The translations under genes and the position numbers were made by a program. Source: Akkermansia muciniphila (GTDB taxonomy: Bacteria; Verrucomicrobiota; Verrucomicrobiia; Verrucomicrobiales; Akkermansiaceae). Taken from it: a stretch of DNA of 39,167 nucleotides. A model generated the notes under the pieces. The model was not told the origin of the DNA, searched no databases, and saw only the letters and a list, made by a program, of their open reading frames with translations. The stretch lies in contig CAMCYK010000027.1 of NCBI GenBank assembly GCA_945883695.1, positions 1 to 39,167 on the forward strand, given 5' to 3'. Every line of letters starts with the position of its first letter. The first letter of the stretch is position 1. Shown in pieces: positions 1 through 7,918 of the stretch.

Positions 1-458
1 GCGGCAACCAGAAGAACTACTCCCGCTTCGGCGAAAAGCTGGCCGATGCGGTGGGTTCCGCCGAGGCCGACCTCGACCTCGACGGTTCGCTTTCGCTGCT
101 CGAAGCCACCCTCCACGCCGCCGGTTCCACCCAGGCCTTCTACGAGGACGCCCAGCGGGTCGTGCAGGAGAACGCCATCCTCGACGACAACGGCGACGGG
201 CGCGGCACCCCCGCCGAGGCCTTCAAGGGTCTCCGCGCCGAGGGCCCCGCCGCCGACGGCACGCTGGCCCGCGAGATCCACTTCCTCAAGGCCAACGCCG
301 ACCCCTTGCCGCCGGAAGCCCGCGAACAGCGGGCCAAACTCGAAGCCGCCATCGACGCCCTCCGCCAGCGCAAAGCGGAACTCGACGAAGACGCGTACTA
401 CGCCGAGCTCGAAAAGCTCCTGCGCGAAATGGCCCAACTCTACCGCCCGTCCAAGTAA
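1..458 (+). CDS. C-terminal part of a caspase/C13-peptidase-like protein (5' end outside window)
   Basis: An open frame runs in from the window edge (reading starts at base 3) and ends at 456-458. About 151 residues are visible. The segment NYSRFGEKLADAV, then AEADLDLDGSLSLLEA, then LDDNGDGRGTPAEAF, resembles the C-terminal region that follows the peptidase domain in C13/caspase-like proteins of Verrucomicrobiota and Planctomycetota. There a statement such as RFGxYFAxAI is followed by two acidic EF-hand-like loops. The catalytic part is not in the window, so activity cannot be judged. The tail (residues about 100-150) is charged and predicted helical or coiled coil. The coding frame is well supported; the family assignment comes from recalled family resemblance and is moderate. 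Confidence 0.6.
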   Translation, partial: GNQKNYSRFGEKLADAVGSAEADLDLDGSLSLLEATLHAAGSTQAFYEDAQRVVQENAILDDNGDGRGTPAEAFKGLRAEGPAADGTLAREIHFLKANADPLPPEAREQRAKLEAAIDALRQRKAELDEDAYYAELEKLLREMAQLYRPSK

Positions 459-473
459 CCCGGCGCAGCCCAT

Positions 474-580
474 GGACTGCGTGCAGCCTGCTGCCGCTTT
501 CCCTCCGCCAGCCTGCTGGCGGGTCAGTGGACTCCACAGCAGGCTGTGGCAACAGAGCGGCAGCGGGCTGCACGCAGTCC
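474..580. repeat. Cruciform-type intergenic repeat with nested hairpins
   Basis: Outer arms 474-498 and 556-580 are complementary over 25 bases with one G-T-type mismatch (left arm begins ggactgcgtgcagcc, right arm ends gctgcacgcagtcc). Between them sit two tight perfect hairpins, 505-522 (ccgccagc/gctggcgg) and 534-549 (ccacagc/gctgtgg). The 14-mer of the first inner hairpin (gccagcctgctggc, 507-520) is repeated at 601-614. The element fills the gap between two same-strand genes and does not code. It looks like a REP/MITE-type mobile palindrome; a structured RNA or terminator role is possible. Confidence 0.7.
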
Positions 581-677
581 AAGGCTGCCGCTGCCGCCCC
601 GCCAGCCTGCTGGCGAAGCAACCGCAAACCCCTCCATTCCCCTTGCACCACCATCATTCCTCCGTAGCCTCCCCGCC

Positions 678-2165
678 ATGCCAGCGCGCTATCTCGCCAT
701 CCTCGCCCTGCTGACCGCCGGCTCCGCGCCGGCCCAATCCACGGCCGCCGCCAGCGCCCCGGGCGCCGCCGCGGCGGTGTCGGACATCTACCGCTCGGTC
801 GTCCGGATCGAAGCCGCCGTGCAGATCCCCGACTACTCGACCCCGTGGAACAGCGGCCGCTTCACCGGCGGCATCGGCACCGGCTTCCTCATCGGGAAAA
901 ACCAGTTCCTCACCAACGCCCACGTCGTCTCCAACGCCAGCCGCCTGCTGATCACCGTCCACGGCAGCCCGCGCAAACATCCGGCACGGGTCAAGTTCAT
1001 CGCCCACGACTGCGACCTCGCCCTGCTCGAAGTCGAGGATTTCTCCTACTTCGAGAAATTCCCGGTCTTCACCTTCGGCGATGTCCCCCAGCTCGAAAGC
1101 CAGGTCCGGGTGATCGGCTACCCGATCGGCGGCGAACGGCTCTCGGTCACCCGCGGCGTCGTCTCGCGGATCGACTTTTCCTCCTACTCCCACTCGCGCG
1201 CCGATTCCCATCTGATCATCCAGATCGACGCCGCCATCAACCCCGGCAACTCCGGCGGCCCGGTGATCCAGGACGGCAAGGTCGTCGGCGTCGCCTTCCA
1301 GGGACTGCGCCAGGCCGACAACACCGGCTACATCATCCCCACCCCGGTGATCCGCCGCTTCCTCAAGGACATCGAGGACGGCAACTACGACCACTACGTC
1401 GACCTCGGCCTGGCGACCTTCCCGCTCTTCAATCCCGCCATGCGCCGCGCCCTCAAGCTGCCGGACGACGGCGTCGGCGTGCTGGTCACCAATGTCACCC
1501 CGACCGGCGCCTGCGACGGCATCCTCAAGGCGGGCGACGTGCTGGTGTCGATCGACGGCTACCCGGTCGACAGCGCCGGCCAGATCCTGCTCGAAGGCGA
1601 GAAGGTCGACCTCAACGAAGTCGTCGAACGCAAGTTCGCCGGCGACACCGTCGCCCTGCGCTGGCTGAGCGACGGCACCTGGAACGACCGCGATGTCGCC
1701 CTCAAAACCCTGCCGCCGTCCCGGATGTATGCCATCCAATACGAAAAGAAGCCGCGCTACACGGTCTTCGCCGGCCTGGTCTTCCAGCCGCTCGATACCA
1801 ACCTCTTCGCTTCGGTGAAGATGGACGACGTCAACGTCCGCCGCCTCTACTCCGACTTCGTGCCGAAGGGAATCTTCACCGAGCGCGAGGACATCGTGCT
1901 GCTGACCCGGGTCGAAAGCGATCCGGTCAACAGCCAGCTCGCCGGCTTCACCGGACTCGCCGTCGACAAGATCAACGGGACGATGGTCAAGAGCCTGCAG
2001 CACGCCCACGAGCTGCTGAATCCCGCCACGCCGCCCGAATTCTTCGTCATCGAGCTGTTCGGTGCTCCCCGCCCGCTGGTCATCGCCGGCAATGCCGTCG
2101 CCGCCGCCAACGAGCGGGTCAGCAAGACCTACGACATCCAGAAACTTTCCAATCTCGAAGAGTGA
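678..2165 (+). CDS. Secreted trypsin-like (DegP/HtrA-type) serine protease with PDZ domain
   Basis: The 495-residue product starts at the ATG at 678 because this gives a clean signal peptide (MPARYLAILALLTAGSAPAQ, cleavage after residue 19 or 20). An upstream in-frame ATG at 546 lies inside the intergenic repeat and would add unrelated residues. The trypsin-fold triad is visible: His82 in LTNAHVV, Asp113 in HDCDLALLEV and Ser192 in NPGNSGGPV. A PDZ domain follows at about residues 255-330 (GVLVTNVTPTGA, LKAGDVLVSIDGYPV), and a second PDZ-like region lies toward the C terminus (GLAVDKINGTMVKSLQHAHELL). Known HtrA-family members degrade or refold envelope proteins; the product is probably periplasmic or secreted. 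It is followed after 23 bases by an inactive-looking paralogue, so the two are likely co-transcribed. Confidence 0.9.
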   Translation: MPARYLAILALLTAGSAPAQSTAAASAPGAAAAVSDIYRSVVRIEAAVQIPDYSTPWNSGRFTGGIGTGFLIGKNQFLTNAHVVSNASRLLITVHGSPRKHPARVKFIAHDCDLALLEVEDFSYFEKFPVFTFGDVPQLESQVRVIGYPIGGERLSVTRGVVSRIDFSSYSHSRADSHLIIQIDAAINPGNSGGPVIQDGKVVGVAFQGLRQADNTGYIIPTPVIRRFLKDIEDGNYDHYVDLGLATFPLFNPAMRRALKLPDDGVGVLVTNVTPTGACDGILKAGDVLVSIDGYPVDSAGQILLEGEKVDLNEVVERKFAGDTVALRWLSDGTWNDRDVALKTLPPSRMYAIQYEKKPRYTVFAGLVFQPLDTNLFASVKMDDVNVRRLYSDFVPKGIFTEREDIVLLTRVESDPVNSQLAGFTGLAVDKINGTMVKSLQHAHELLNPATPPEFFVIELFGAPRPLVIAGNAVAAANERVSKTYDIQKLSNLEE

Positions 2166-2188
2166 ACCACCCCGCACCCGCCAACCTC

Positions 2189-3736
2189 ATGCGCCCGCTC
2201 TTGCTCCTCCCCTTCGTCTTCCTCGGCGCCTGCGAGCGCCATCAAGCCCAGGACGCCCCGCCCGCCGCCGCGGCACCCGCCCCGGCCGCGCCAGCAGCGA
2301 CCACCATCCCCGCGCCGGATCCCGGCGCCATCCTGAATTCGGTGGTCCGCATCAGCACCACCCAGCAGGCATGGAACCAGGGCCAGCCGTGGGAAAAACT
2401 GCCGCCCGGCAAACGCCGCTCGCTCGGCGCCATCGTCGCCCCCGGCAAGGTCCTCACCACCGCCGAAATGGCGGCCGACGCCACCTACATCGAACTCGAA
2501 TCCTCCGACGGCAAGCGCCTCGCGCCGGCCCGGGTGATCGCCGTCGATTACGAGGCCAACCTTGCCCTGCTGGGCCTCGCGGCGGACACCGACACGACCT
2601 TCTTCGACGGCACCAAGCCGCTCGAAATCGCCACCACGCCGACGCTCGGCGACACCTTGGAAATCGTCCAGGTCGAGGAAAGCGGCACCCCGCTGGTCAC
2701 CGCCGGCAGCCTCCAGAGCATCGATGTCGTGTCGACCTTCCTGCCCGGCCAGTTCTTCCTGACCTACGAGGTGAAGGCCTCGATGCAAAGCGCCGCCAAC
2801 AGCTTCTCGCTGCCGGTCCTGCACGATGGCAAGCTGGCCGGAATCCTCACCAGCTACGATTCGAAGGACCAGATCAGCGACGTCACCGCCACCGACATCG
2901 TCGCCCGCTTCGTCGAGGAAGCGTCGGACGGCGACTACGCCGGCTTCCCATCGCTCGGGATTTCGATCAGCCGCACCGAGGACGCGAATTTCCGCGCCTG
3001 GCTGAAGCTTCCGGCGGACACCGGCGGTCTCTACGTCTCCACCGTCAAGGCCGGCGGCGCCGCCGACAAGGCGGGCCTCAAAAAAGGCGACGTGATCGTC
3101 GCGATCGACGGCCATCCGATCGACCGGCTCGGCTACTTCGAGGACGCCCACTACGGCCGCCTCTACTGGAGCCACCTGATCCGCGGCGCGAAGAGCGCCG
3201 GCGACACCGTGAAGCTCGATCTCATCCGCGACGGCCAGCCAATCCCGGCGGAAGCCGTGCTCGACCGCCGCGACGAGCAGGACCAGCTGGTTCCGGCCTA
3301 CACCTTCGGCGAGGCCCCGTCCTACCTCGTCAAAGGCGGTCTGGTGTTCCAGGAACTCACCCGCCCGCTGCTCGAGGCTTTCGGCGAGGAATGGTCGTCG
3401 CGCGCCCCGCTCAACCTGCTCGACGTCTACGAGAATCCCCAGAAATACGAGTCCCGCGGCCGCCGCATCGTGTTCCTCGCCGGGGTCATCGCCACTCCCG
3501 CCACGGTCGGCTACGAGCCGCTGCGCAATCTCATCGTCACCAAGGTCAACGGCAAGGAAATCAAGGACATGAAGACCCTGATCGAAGCCTTCGCCCTGCC
3601 CGGGACCGACGGCATGGACCAGATCGAGTTCGACGAGGAAAAATTCAGCGTCCACCTCGACGAGGCCGCCTCCGACGAGGTCGACGCGCAGCTCCAGCAG
3701 CGCGGCTTGTCACGGCTCTCACGGGCCGAAAACTGA
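2189..3736 (+). CDS. Lipoprotein with degenerate trypsin-like fold and PDZ domain (probable pseudoprotease)
   Basis: The 515-residue product begins with a lipoprotein signal (MRPLLLLPFVFLGACERH, lipobox LGAC, Cys14), which decides the ATG at 2189. Its layout parallels the upstream protease: trypsin-like fold, then PDZ (GGLYVSTVKAGGAADKAG, LKKGDVIVAIDGHPI), then a C-terminal PDZ-like block ending IVTKVNGKEIKDMKTL. The catalytic positions have changed: the TNAHVV position reads TTAEMA (His to Glu), the DLALL position reads EANLALL (Asp to Asn) and the GNSGGPV loop reads ANSFSLPV. It is therefore unlikely to be proteolytic and may be a membrane-anchored adaptor or regulator for its neighbour. 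The loss of the triad is seen; the partner role is inference. Confidence 0.85.
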   Translation: MRPLLLLPFVFLGACERHQAQDAPPAAAAPAPAAPAATTIPAPDPGAILNSVVRISTTQQAWNQGQPWEKLPPGKRRSLGAIVAPGKVLTTAEMAADATYIELESSDGKRLAPARVIAVDYEANLALLGLAADTDTTFFDGTKPLEIATTPTLGDTLEIVQVEESGTPLVTAGSLQSIDVVSTFLPGQFFLTYEVKASMQSAANSFSLPVLHDGKLAGILTSYDSKDQISDVTATDIVARFVEEASDGDYAGFPSLGISISRTEDANFRAWLKLPADTGGLYVSTVKAGGAADKAGLKKGDVIVAIDGHPIDRLGYFEDAHYGRLYWSHLIRGAKSAGDTVKLDLIRDGQPIPAEAVLDRRDEQDQLVPAYTFGEAPSYLVKGGLVFQELTRPLLEAFGEEWSSRAPLNLLDVYENPQKYESRGRRIVFLAGVIATPATVGYEPLRNLIVTKVNGKEIKDMKTLIEAFALPGTDGMDQIEFDEEKFSVHLDEAASDEVDAQLQQRGLSRLSRAEN

Positions 3737-3837
3737 GCCCGTTCCCACCCTCCCGGGCCCCTCGATTTTCGTCCAACTTTTCGATTGTCAAAACCCGGGG
3801 TGCGCCCCTAAATCCCCGCCCACCCGAAGGGGAACAA

Positions 3838-3910
3838 GGCTCAGTAGCTCAGTCGGTAGAGCAGTGGATTGAAAATCCGCGTGTCGGCGGTTCGATTCCG
3901 TCCTGAGCCA
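3838..3910 (+). tRNA. tRNA-Phe (anticodon GAA)
   Basis: A full cloverleaf is visible. The acceptor stem is GGCTCAG (3838-3844) with CTGAGCC (3903-3909) and discriminator A3910. The D stem is GCTC/GAGC. The anticodon stem GTGGA/TCCGC encloses loop TTGAAAA, giving anticodon GAA at 3871-3873. The T stem GGCGG/CCGTC encloses TTCGATT. The 3' CCA is not encoded. The gene ends 3 bases before the convergent WYL regulator gene. Confidence 0.97.
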
Positions 3911-3913
3911 CTC

Positions 3914-4942
3914 TCATCCCTTCATCAGCTTCAGCTCCTCCCGCACCATCTGCCGGAGTTCCGGCGGGCCGACGACTTCCGCCTTGCTGCCGAAACTGAG
4001 GACCCAGCGCACGACTTCCTCGAGCGCCCCGGCTTCGAAGCGGACTTCCACCTTGTTGCCCTTCGCATCGAGCACCGTGGTCTCCTGGGTCGGGTGCCAG
4101 CGGCGCTCCTGGGCGATCCGCGCGGCGTAGTCCTTGAGCTTCACCCGGACCAGATGGACGTGGCCGCCCGCGCTGTGCCAGATCCCGAAGGAACGGCGCA
4201 GGTGGTCGCGCCCGTCGAAATCCGCGGGCCGCTCGAAGCCGCTGGACAGCACTTTCATCCGCGTCATCCGCGGCAGCGCGAAAGTCCGCAGCGCGCCCCG
4301 CTCGACATCGTGGCCGATCAGATACCACGCGCCCTCCACCTCGCCGAGATGATAGGGCCGCACCCGCCGCGGCGCCGCCTTGTCGGCGTCCAGCTTGCGA
4401 TAGTGGAAGGAGATCTCGCGGCGCTGGATCACCCCTTCCGCCAGTTGTCCGAACAAGGCGACGTCGCGCGCCTTCATTTCCGGCATCTTGCGGGTGAAGG
4501 CCTCGTCCATCTCGCCCCAGGACAGGTGCACGGTGCCCTCGATCGGCCGGACGATCTTCGCGAAGATCTCGCGCATCGTCTTCTCCAGCGTGGTCCCGCG
4601 GATCGCTTCCAGCGCGGTACGGGTCAGGAACAGCGCCGCGAGCTCCTCCGCCCCCATCACGAAGCCGGGGAAATCCGGCAGTCCGTTCAAGGAGTGGAAG
4701 CCGTGCCGCTTGTCGTCGTACTCGATCACCAGCCCGAAGTTGTCGCGCATGAAATCGATGTCGCGCTGGATCGTCTTCGCCGTCACCTCGAGTTCCTTGG
4801 CCAGCGTCGAGCAGTTCGGATAGCCGCCGGTGCTGATCGCGCGGTGGATCGCGAACATCCGCTGGTACGGGCGGCGGGTCACCCCGGCGCGCTTCGGTTT
4901 TTCGGCCATCAGGTCGGACACGGTGTCGCGGAAACTTGCCAT
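3914..4942 (-). CDS. HTH and WYL-domain transcriptional regulator
   Basis: The 342-residue protein has an N-terminal winged helix-turn-helix at about residues 22-80 (QRMFAIHRAISTGGYPNCST, LEVTAKTIQRDIDFMRD) and a WYL domain at about 165-260 containing the signature GAWYLIGHD followed by RTFALPRM. The C-terminal WCX-type region ends near LSFGSKAEVVGPPELR. WYL regulators bind DNA and sense small ligands or nucleic acids; many control DNA-damage or defence genes, but nothing nearby identifies a target. ATG at 4940-4942 is taken as start; a second ATG 12 codons later (MAEKPKR) is possible. It is convergent with tRNA-Phe. Confidence 0.9.
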   Translation of the reverse strand: MASFRDTVSDLMAEKPKRAGVTRRPYQRMFAIHRAISTGGYPNCSTLAKELEVTAKTIQRDIDFMRDNFGLVIEYDDKRHGFHSLNGLPDFPGFVMGAEELAALFLTRTALEAIRGTTLEKTMREIFAKIVRPIEGTVHLSWGEMDEAFTRKMPEMKARDVALFGQLAEGVIQRREISFHYRKLDADKAAPRRVRPYHLGEVEGAWYLIGHDVERGALRTFALPRMTRMKVLSSGFERPADFDGRDHLRRSFGIWHSAGGHVHLVRVKLKDYAARIAQERRWHPTQETTVLDAKGNKVEVRFEAGALEEVVRWVLSFGSKAEVVGPPELRQMVREELKLMKG

Positions 4943-5051
4943 GGTCGGCTTTCTAGCAGAACCGCGGCCGGCTGCCTATCACGAATCTCGCCCCGCGCTT
5001 GTCCGACCCCCTGAGTTTCATTCCTCGCGGTTACCCGGAAGCCGCCTTCCA

Positions 5052-5471
5052 TCAAACCGGTTTCCCGTGCCCGACGAAGGCCCCGAAATTCGCCTTTTTG
5101 AGCTGCGCCGCCGCCGACTCGCTCATCCCGACCAGCAGGCCATGGAGCGGACAGGGATCCCCCACCCCGCACCAGCCGGGACCGAAGGGACAAGCGCTGG
5201 GATCGCGATGGCCTTCGAACAGCTCGACCACCTCGAACAACGTGATCGCCGCGGGATCCCGCGCCAGCTTGTAACCGCCGCCGGGGCCGCGGGTGCCATG
5301 GACGAAGCCGGCCTGCGACAAAACCGTCAGCACTTTCGCCACCAGCGGTTGCGACAGGTTGCGCGATTCGGCAATGTGCTGCGAGCTGAGCTGGACGCCC
5401 CCGGCATGGCTCTCCGCCAGCGCGCTCATCGCCGCCACCGCGCATCCGCTCATCTTTCCATAACCGAACAT
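5052..5471 (-). CDS. Rrf2-family regulator with three cysteines (NsrR/IscR-like)
   Basis: The 139-residue protein shows the Rrf2 winged HTH (LSSQHIAESRNLSQPLVAKV at about residues 28-47, wing RGPGGGYKLAR) and the expected cysteine cluster Cys94, Cys101 and Cys107 (CPFGPGWCGVGDPCPLH). The spacing C-x6-C-x5-C is close to the Fe-S cluster ligands of NsrR, IscR and RsrR. The family represses target genes and loses DNA binding when the cluster meets nitric oxide or redox stress. It is divergent from a group III truncated haemoglobin gene across a 100-bp shared promoter region, which favours an NsrR-like NO-sensing role. Ligand and signal are inferred. Confidence 0.85.
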   Translation of the reverse strand: MFGYGKMSGCAVAAMSALAESHAGGVQLSSQHIAESRNLSQPLVAKVLTVLSQAGFVHGTRGPGGGYKLARDPAAITLFEVVELFEGHRDPSACPFGPGWCGVGDPCPLHGLLVGMSESAAAQLKKANFGAFVGHGKPV

Positions 5472-5523
5472 GGTGCGGCAGCATCTCCGGATTCAAGCGA
5501 CCGGTCGAATCAATTCCCTAATA

Positions 5524-5539
5524 AAGAAACTTTTTTCTT
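5524..5539. promoter_or_regulatory. Candidate operator dyad between Rrf2 regulator and haemoglobin genes
   Basis: In the 100-bp divergent region the sequence AAGAAA-N4-TTTCTT is a perfect inverted repeat. It lies 33 bases before the haemoglobin GTG, in an AT-rich stretch preceded by ctaataaag. NsrR and IscR-type regulators bind AT-rich dyads in such positions. A second short palindrome (cgaccggtcg, 5498-5507) lies closer to the regulator gene. No binding evidence exists. Confidence 0.4.
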
Positions 5540-5571
5540 CATTTGGACTACCGGCGAGCTAGCTTGGCGCC

Positions 5572-6045
5572 GTGCCCGCCACCACCGACATTCTCGGCCG
5601 CGACGAAATCGTCCGCTTGGTCGACCGCTTCTACGAGAAGGTCCGCGACGACGAAACGCTCGGCTTCATCTTCGACCAAGTGGCGCAGGTCGACTGGCCC
5701 GCGCACCTGCCGAAGATGTATGATTTCTGGCAGACCGTGTTGTTCCGCGACGGTGGCTTCCGCGGCGACCCGATCGGCAGGCACGCCCGGCTGGTTCCGC
5801 TGACCGCGATGGGACGGGAGCAGTTCGACCGCTGGCTGGTTCTGTTCGAGGAGACCGTCGACGAGCTCTTCGCCGGGGAAAACGCCGGCCACATCAAGCG
5901 CTGCGCGGCCGACATGGCGAAGGTGATCCATGCGAAAATCAACGCGATTCCCGACGAGCGCTTCGATCCCGCGAAGCTCACCGACGAGCAGCGGGCCCGC
6001 TACGCCGCGTATCGCCCGGCTCCCTCGGCTACCACACGAGCTTGA
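5572..6045 (+). CDS. Group III truncated haemoglobin
   Basis: The 157-residue globin starts at GTG 5572; no better ATG is in frame near the N terminus. Family hallmarks include the E-helix region YDFWQTVLFRDGGFRGDPIG, His71 in the RHARL segment as the likely proximal haem ligand, and FDRWLVLFEETVDELFAG. Group III truncated haemoglobins (such as Ctb of Campylobacter) bind oxygen and nitric oxide and are usually induced by nitrosative stress. The gene is divergent from an NsrR/IscR-like Rrf2 regulator, which supports control by NO. The C-terminal tail (about 25 residues, ending APSATTRA) is longer than the core fold needs and looks disordered. Confidence 0.9.
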   Translation: MPATTDILGRDEIVRLVDRFYEKVRDDETLGFIFDQVAQVDWPAHLPKMYDFWQTVLFRDGGFRGDPIGRHARLVPLTAMGREQFDRWLVLFEETVDELFAGENAGHIKRCAADMAKVIHAKINAIPDERFDPAKLTDEQRARYAAYRPAPSATTRA

Positions 6046-6163
6046 GGTGCTCTGGCACCAGGGGAAATCCGACGCGCTGGCGAGCGCCATCGCCGCCGCG
6101 ATTTCGCCCCGGAATGTCCTCCCGGCTTGCCTTTCCAGCTTCATCATGATCTTTCGCGCCATC

Positions 6164-7102
6164 ATGAAGCGCCGCCACTTTCTCTCCGCCGGAGCCCTCG
6201 CCGCCCTGCCGCTGCCCCTTTCCGCCCAGGACGAGGACCTGATCGTGCCACCACCGTCGCGGCCGAACCGCATCGGGGTCTCGTCCTATTCGTTCTGGGG
6301 CTTCCAGCGCGAGGCCCTGCGCGACATCCCGACCTGCCTCGACCACGCCGCGCGGATGGGCTTCGACGGCTTCGAAATCCTCCAACGCCAGATCGCGGCG
6401 GCCAACGAGATCCCGGACAACGCGACGCTCCAGAAGTACAAGCGCCACGCCTTCCTGCTCGGGCTCGACCTGATGGGCTACTCCACCCATCAGGGCTTCC
6501 TGAGTCCCGACCCCGCAAAGCGCGAGGCCCAGATCAAACACACCACCGACTGCATCGAGCAGGCCTACGCCCTCGGCATCCCGACGATGCGGGTCAACTC
6601 CGGCACCTGGGGCACCTCGAAGGATTTCAACGACCTGATGGCCAAGCGCGGCATCGAGGCACCGCTCCCGGGCCACACCGAGGAAGACGCCTACGGCTGG
6701 GTCATCGAGGCCTATAAGAAAATCCTCCCGGTCGCCGAGAAGTGCGGCGTGGTGCTCGGCCTCGAGAACCACTGGGGCCTCGGCGTCACCCCGGAAGGCG
6801 TGAAGCGGGTGGTCGACGCGATCGACTCCCCCTGGCTCAAGGTCACCCTCGATACCGGCAACTTCCTCGAAGACCCCTACCAGCGCCTGACCAAGCTCGC
6901 ACCCGACACCGTGCTGCTCCAGGCCAAGACCTACTTCGGCGGCGGCGTCTGGTACACCCTCGACCTCGACTACCCGCGGATCGCGAAGATCCTCAAGGAC
7001 GCCGGCTTCACCGGTTACGTCTCGCTCGAGTTCGAAGGCAAGGAAGACCCGCTCACCGCCATCCCCAAGAGTCTCGACCTGCTTCGCAAGGCCTTCGCGT
7101 AA
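6164..7102 (+). CDS. Tat-exported sugar phosphate isomerase/epimerase-like TIM-barrel protein
   Basis: The 312-residue product belongs to the xylose isomerase-like TIM-barrel superfamily. The ATG at 6164 gives a twin-arginine signal (MKRRHFLSAGALAALPLPLSAQ). An ATG six codons earlier (6146) is possible. Barrel features include GFDGFEILQRQ, RVNSGTWGTSKDF, GVVLGLENHWGLGVTPE (a Glu metal ligand), VTLDTGNFLEDPY (an Asp ligand) and GYVSLEFEGKEDPLTAIP. Members act as sugar isomerases, epimerases or inosose-type dehydratases; the substrate is not predictable here. Export suggests an extracytoplasmic role. A paralogue-like gene lies at 8796-9677. Confidence 0.88.
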   Translation: MKRRHFLSAGALAALPLPLSAQDEDLIVPPPSRPNRIGVSSYSFWGFQREALRDIPTCLDHAARMGFDGFEILQRQIAAANEIPDNATLQKYKRHAFLLGLDLMGYSTHQGFLSPDPAKREAQIKHTTDCIEQAYALGIPTMRVNSGTWGTSKDFNDLMAKRGIEAPLPGHTEEDAYGWVIEAYKKILPVAEKCGVVLGLENHWGLGVTPEGVKRVVDAIDSPWLKVTLDTGNFLEDPYQRLTKLAPDTVLLQAKTYFGGGVWYTLDLDYPRIAKILKDAGFTGYVSLEFEGKEDPLTAIPKSLDLLRKAFA

Positions 7103-7130
7103 TCGTGCACGCAGAAGACGGCAAGCGGCC

Positions 7131-7187
7131 CCAAGGAGTGTGGACCTTTGGTCAACACGGCGTCGACCGAAGGTCGGCACCCCTTGG
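7131..7187. repeat. Long imperfect palindrome downstream of TIM-barrel gene
   Basis: The arms run 7131-7156 and 7162-7187 around the loop acggc. The inner 13 bp (acctttggtcaac with gtcgaccgaaggt) differ at two positions, and the outer part (ccaagg...ccttgg) pairs again with few mismatches. It lies 28 bases after the preceding stop codon. A dispersed palindromic repeat fits best; it could also act as a transcription terminator, although it lacks a T-tract. Confidence 0.65.
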
Positions 7188-7550
7188 TCTTTGCGACGTG
7201 AACCCTTGGATCCCGAGCCGCCTCATCGTCCATTCCCACATGCTGATCGGAATTTGAGGGGTGTGCATGAACAGCCTCACGCTGTCGTCCGGCCTCAGTT
7301 CGATCGACAGCCGCCCGGGATCGAGGATGAAAGGTTCGGAGCTCCCCTCCAACTCGAAGCGGAGGGGCTGGTTCCGGCATTCGGTCGTGTCCTTTTCCAA
7401 TCCGGGAACGCGCTTCGGCCGGAATCCGGCATCAAACACCGCTTTCCAGGAGATGCCGTCGGGGAAGCGGAGGATTGGAGGTGCAGCATGGTTCGGACCG
7501 AGGACATCGGTAACAAACTGACCGGGAACATCGGTCCATGGGGTCTCCAT
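7152..7550 (-). CDS. Possible remnant or small hypothetical gene
   Basis: In the 816-bp gap between 7102 and 7919 this is the only frame that reads like a protein: 132 codons, with plausible alternating beta pattern in PLRFELEGSSEPFILDPGRL and SIELRPDDSVRLFMHTPQIP. I do not recognise a family. The last 20 or so codons run into the palindrome at 7131-7187, so the natural 3' end may have been replaced by the repeat. Base composition is less GC-rich than in the neighbours. The rest of the gap (7551-7918) shows no convincing gene on either strand. A decayed gene is at least as likely as a live one. Confidence 0.25.
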   Translation of the reverse strand: METPWTDVPGQFVTDVLGPNHAAPPILRFPDGISWKAVFDAGFRPKRVPGLEKDTTECRNQPLRFELEGSSEPFILDPGRLSIELRPDDSVRLFMHTPQIPISMWEWTMRRLGIQGFTSQRPRGADLRSTPC

Positions 7551-7918
7551 CCATGGGGTCAGTCCTCACGGATTAACAAATCGATCAGGAATGTGAAAGC
7601 GTGAGGCCCCATCCAAGAACGGGACGCCAGGTGGCGCGGCAGCTCGGGGGGGCAGATGTTCATTCGAATTCATTTGAGGGGGTTGAACGTGCTTCGAGAG
7701 GATGAGATCCCGCAAGGTGAATGTTCTGGAGAGTTTACTCTTTCGGATGGATTTCCGATCGTCGACCGATGGCGATGGGGAGCTCCCGCATCCCGCTCTC
7801 CAGACAGTGGTTTGCTCCGTTACCGAGGCTCACGAATTCAGTGTTTGGTTGAGGTCCGCCACGATGGCATCCATGATCTTCCCCGTCATCCCACCGTTCC
7901 ATCCAGGATCCCCATCCC

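Noticed and set aside
46-714. 222-codon frame at the window start
   Set aside because: Pro/Ser/Thr/Arg-rich out-of-frame reading of the partial peptidase-like gene that runs through the intergenic cruciform.
845-3736. 963-codon plus-strand frame covering both protease genes
   Set aside because: Only its last 515 codons (from 2189) are a gene; the first part is Arg/Pro-rich out-of-frame reading of the upstream protease.
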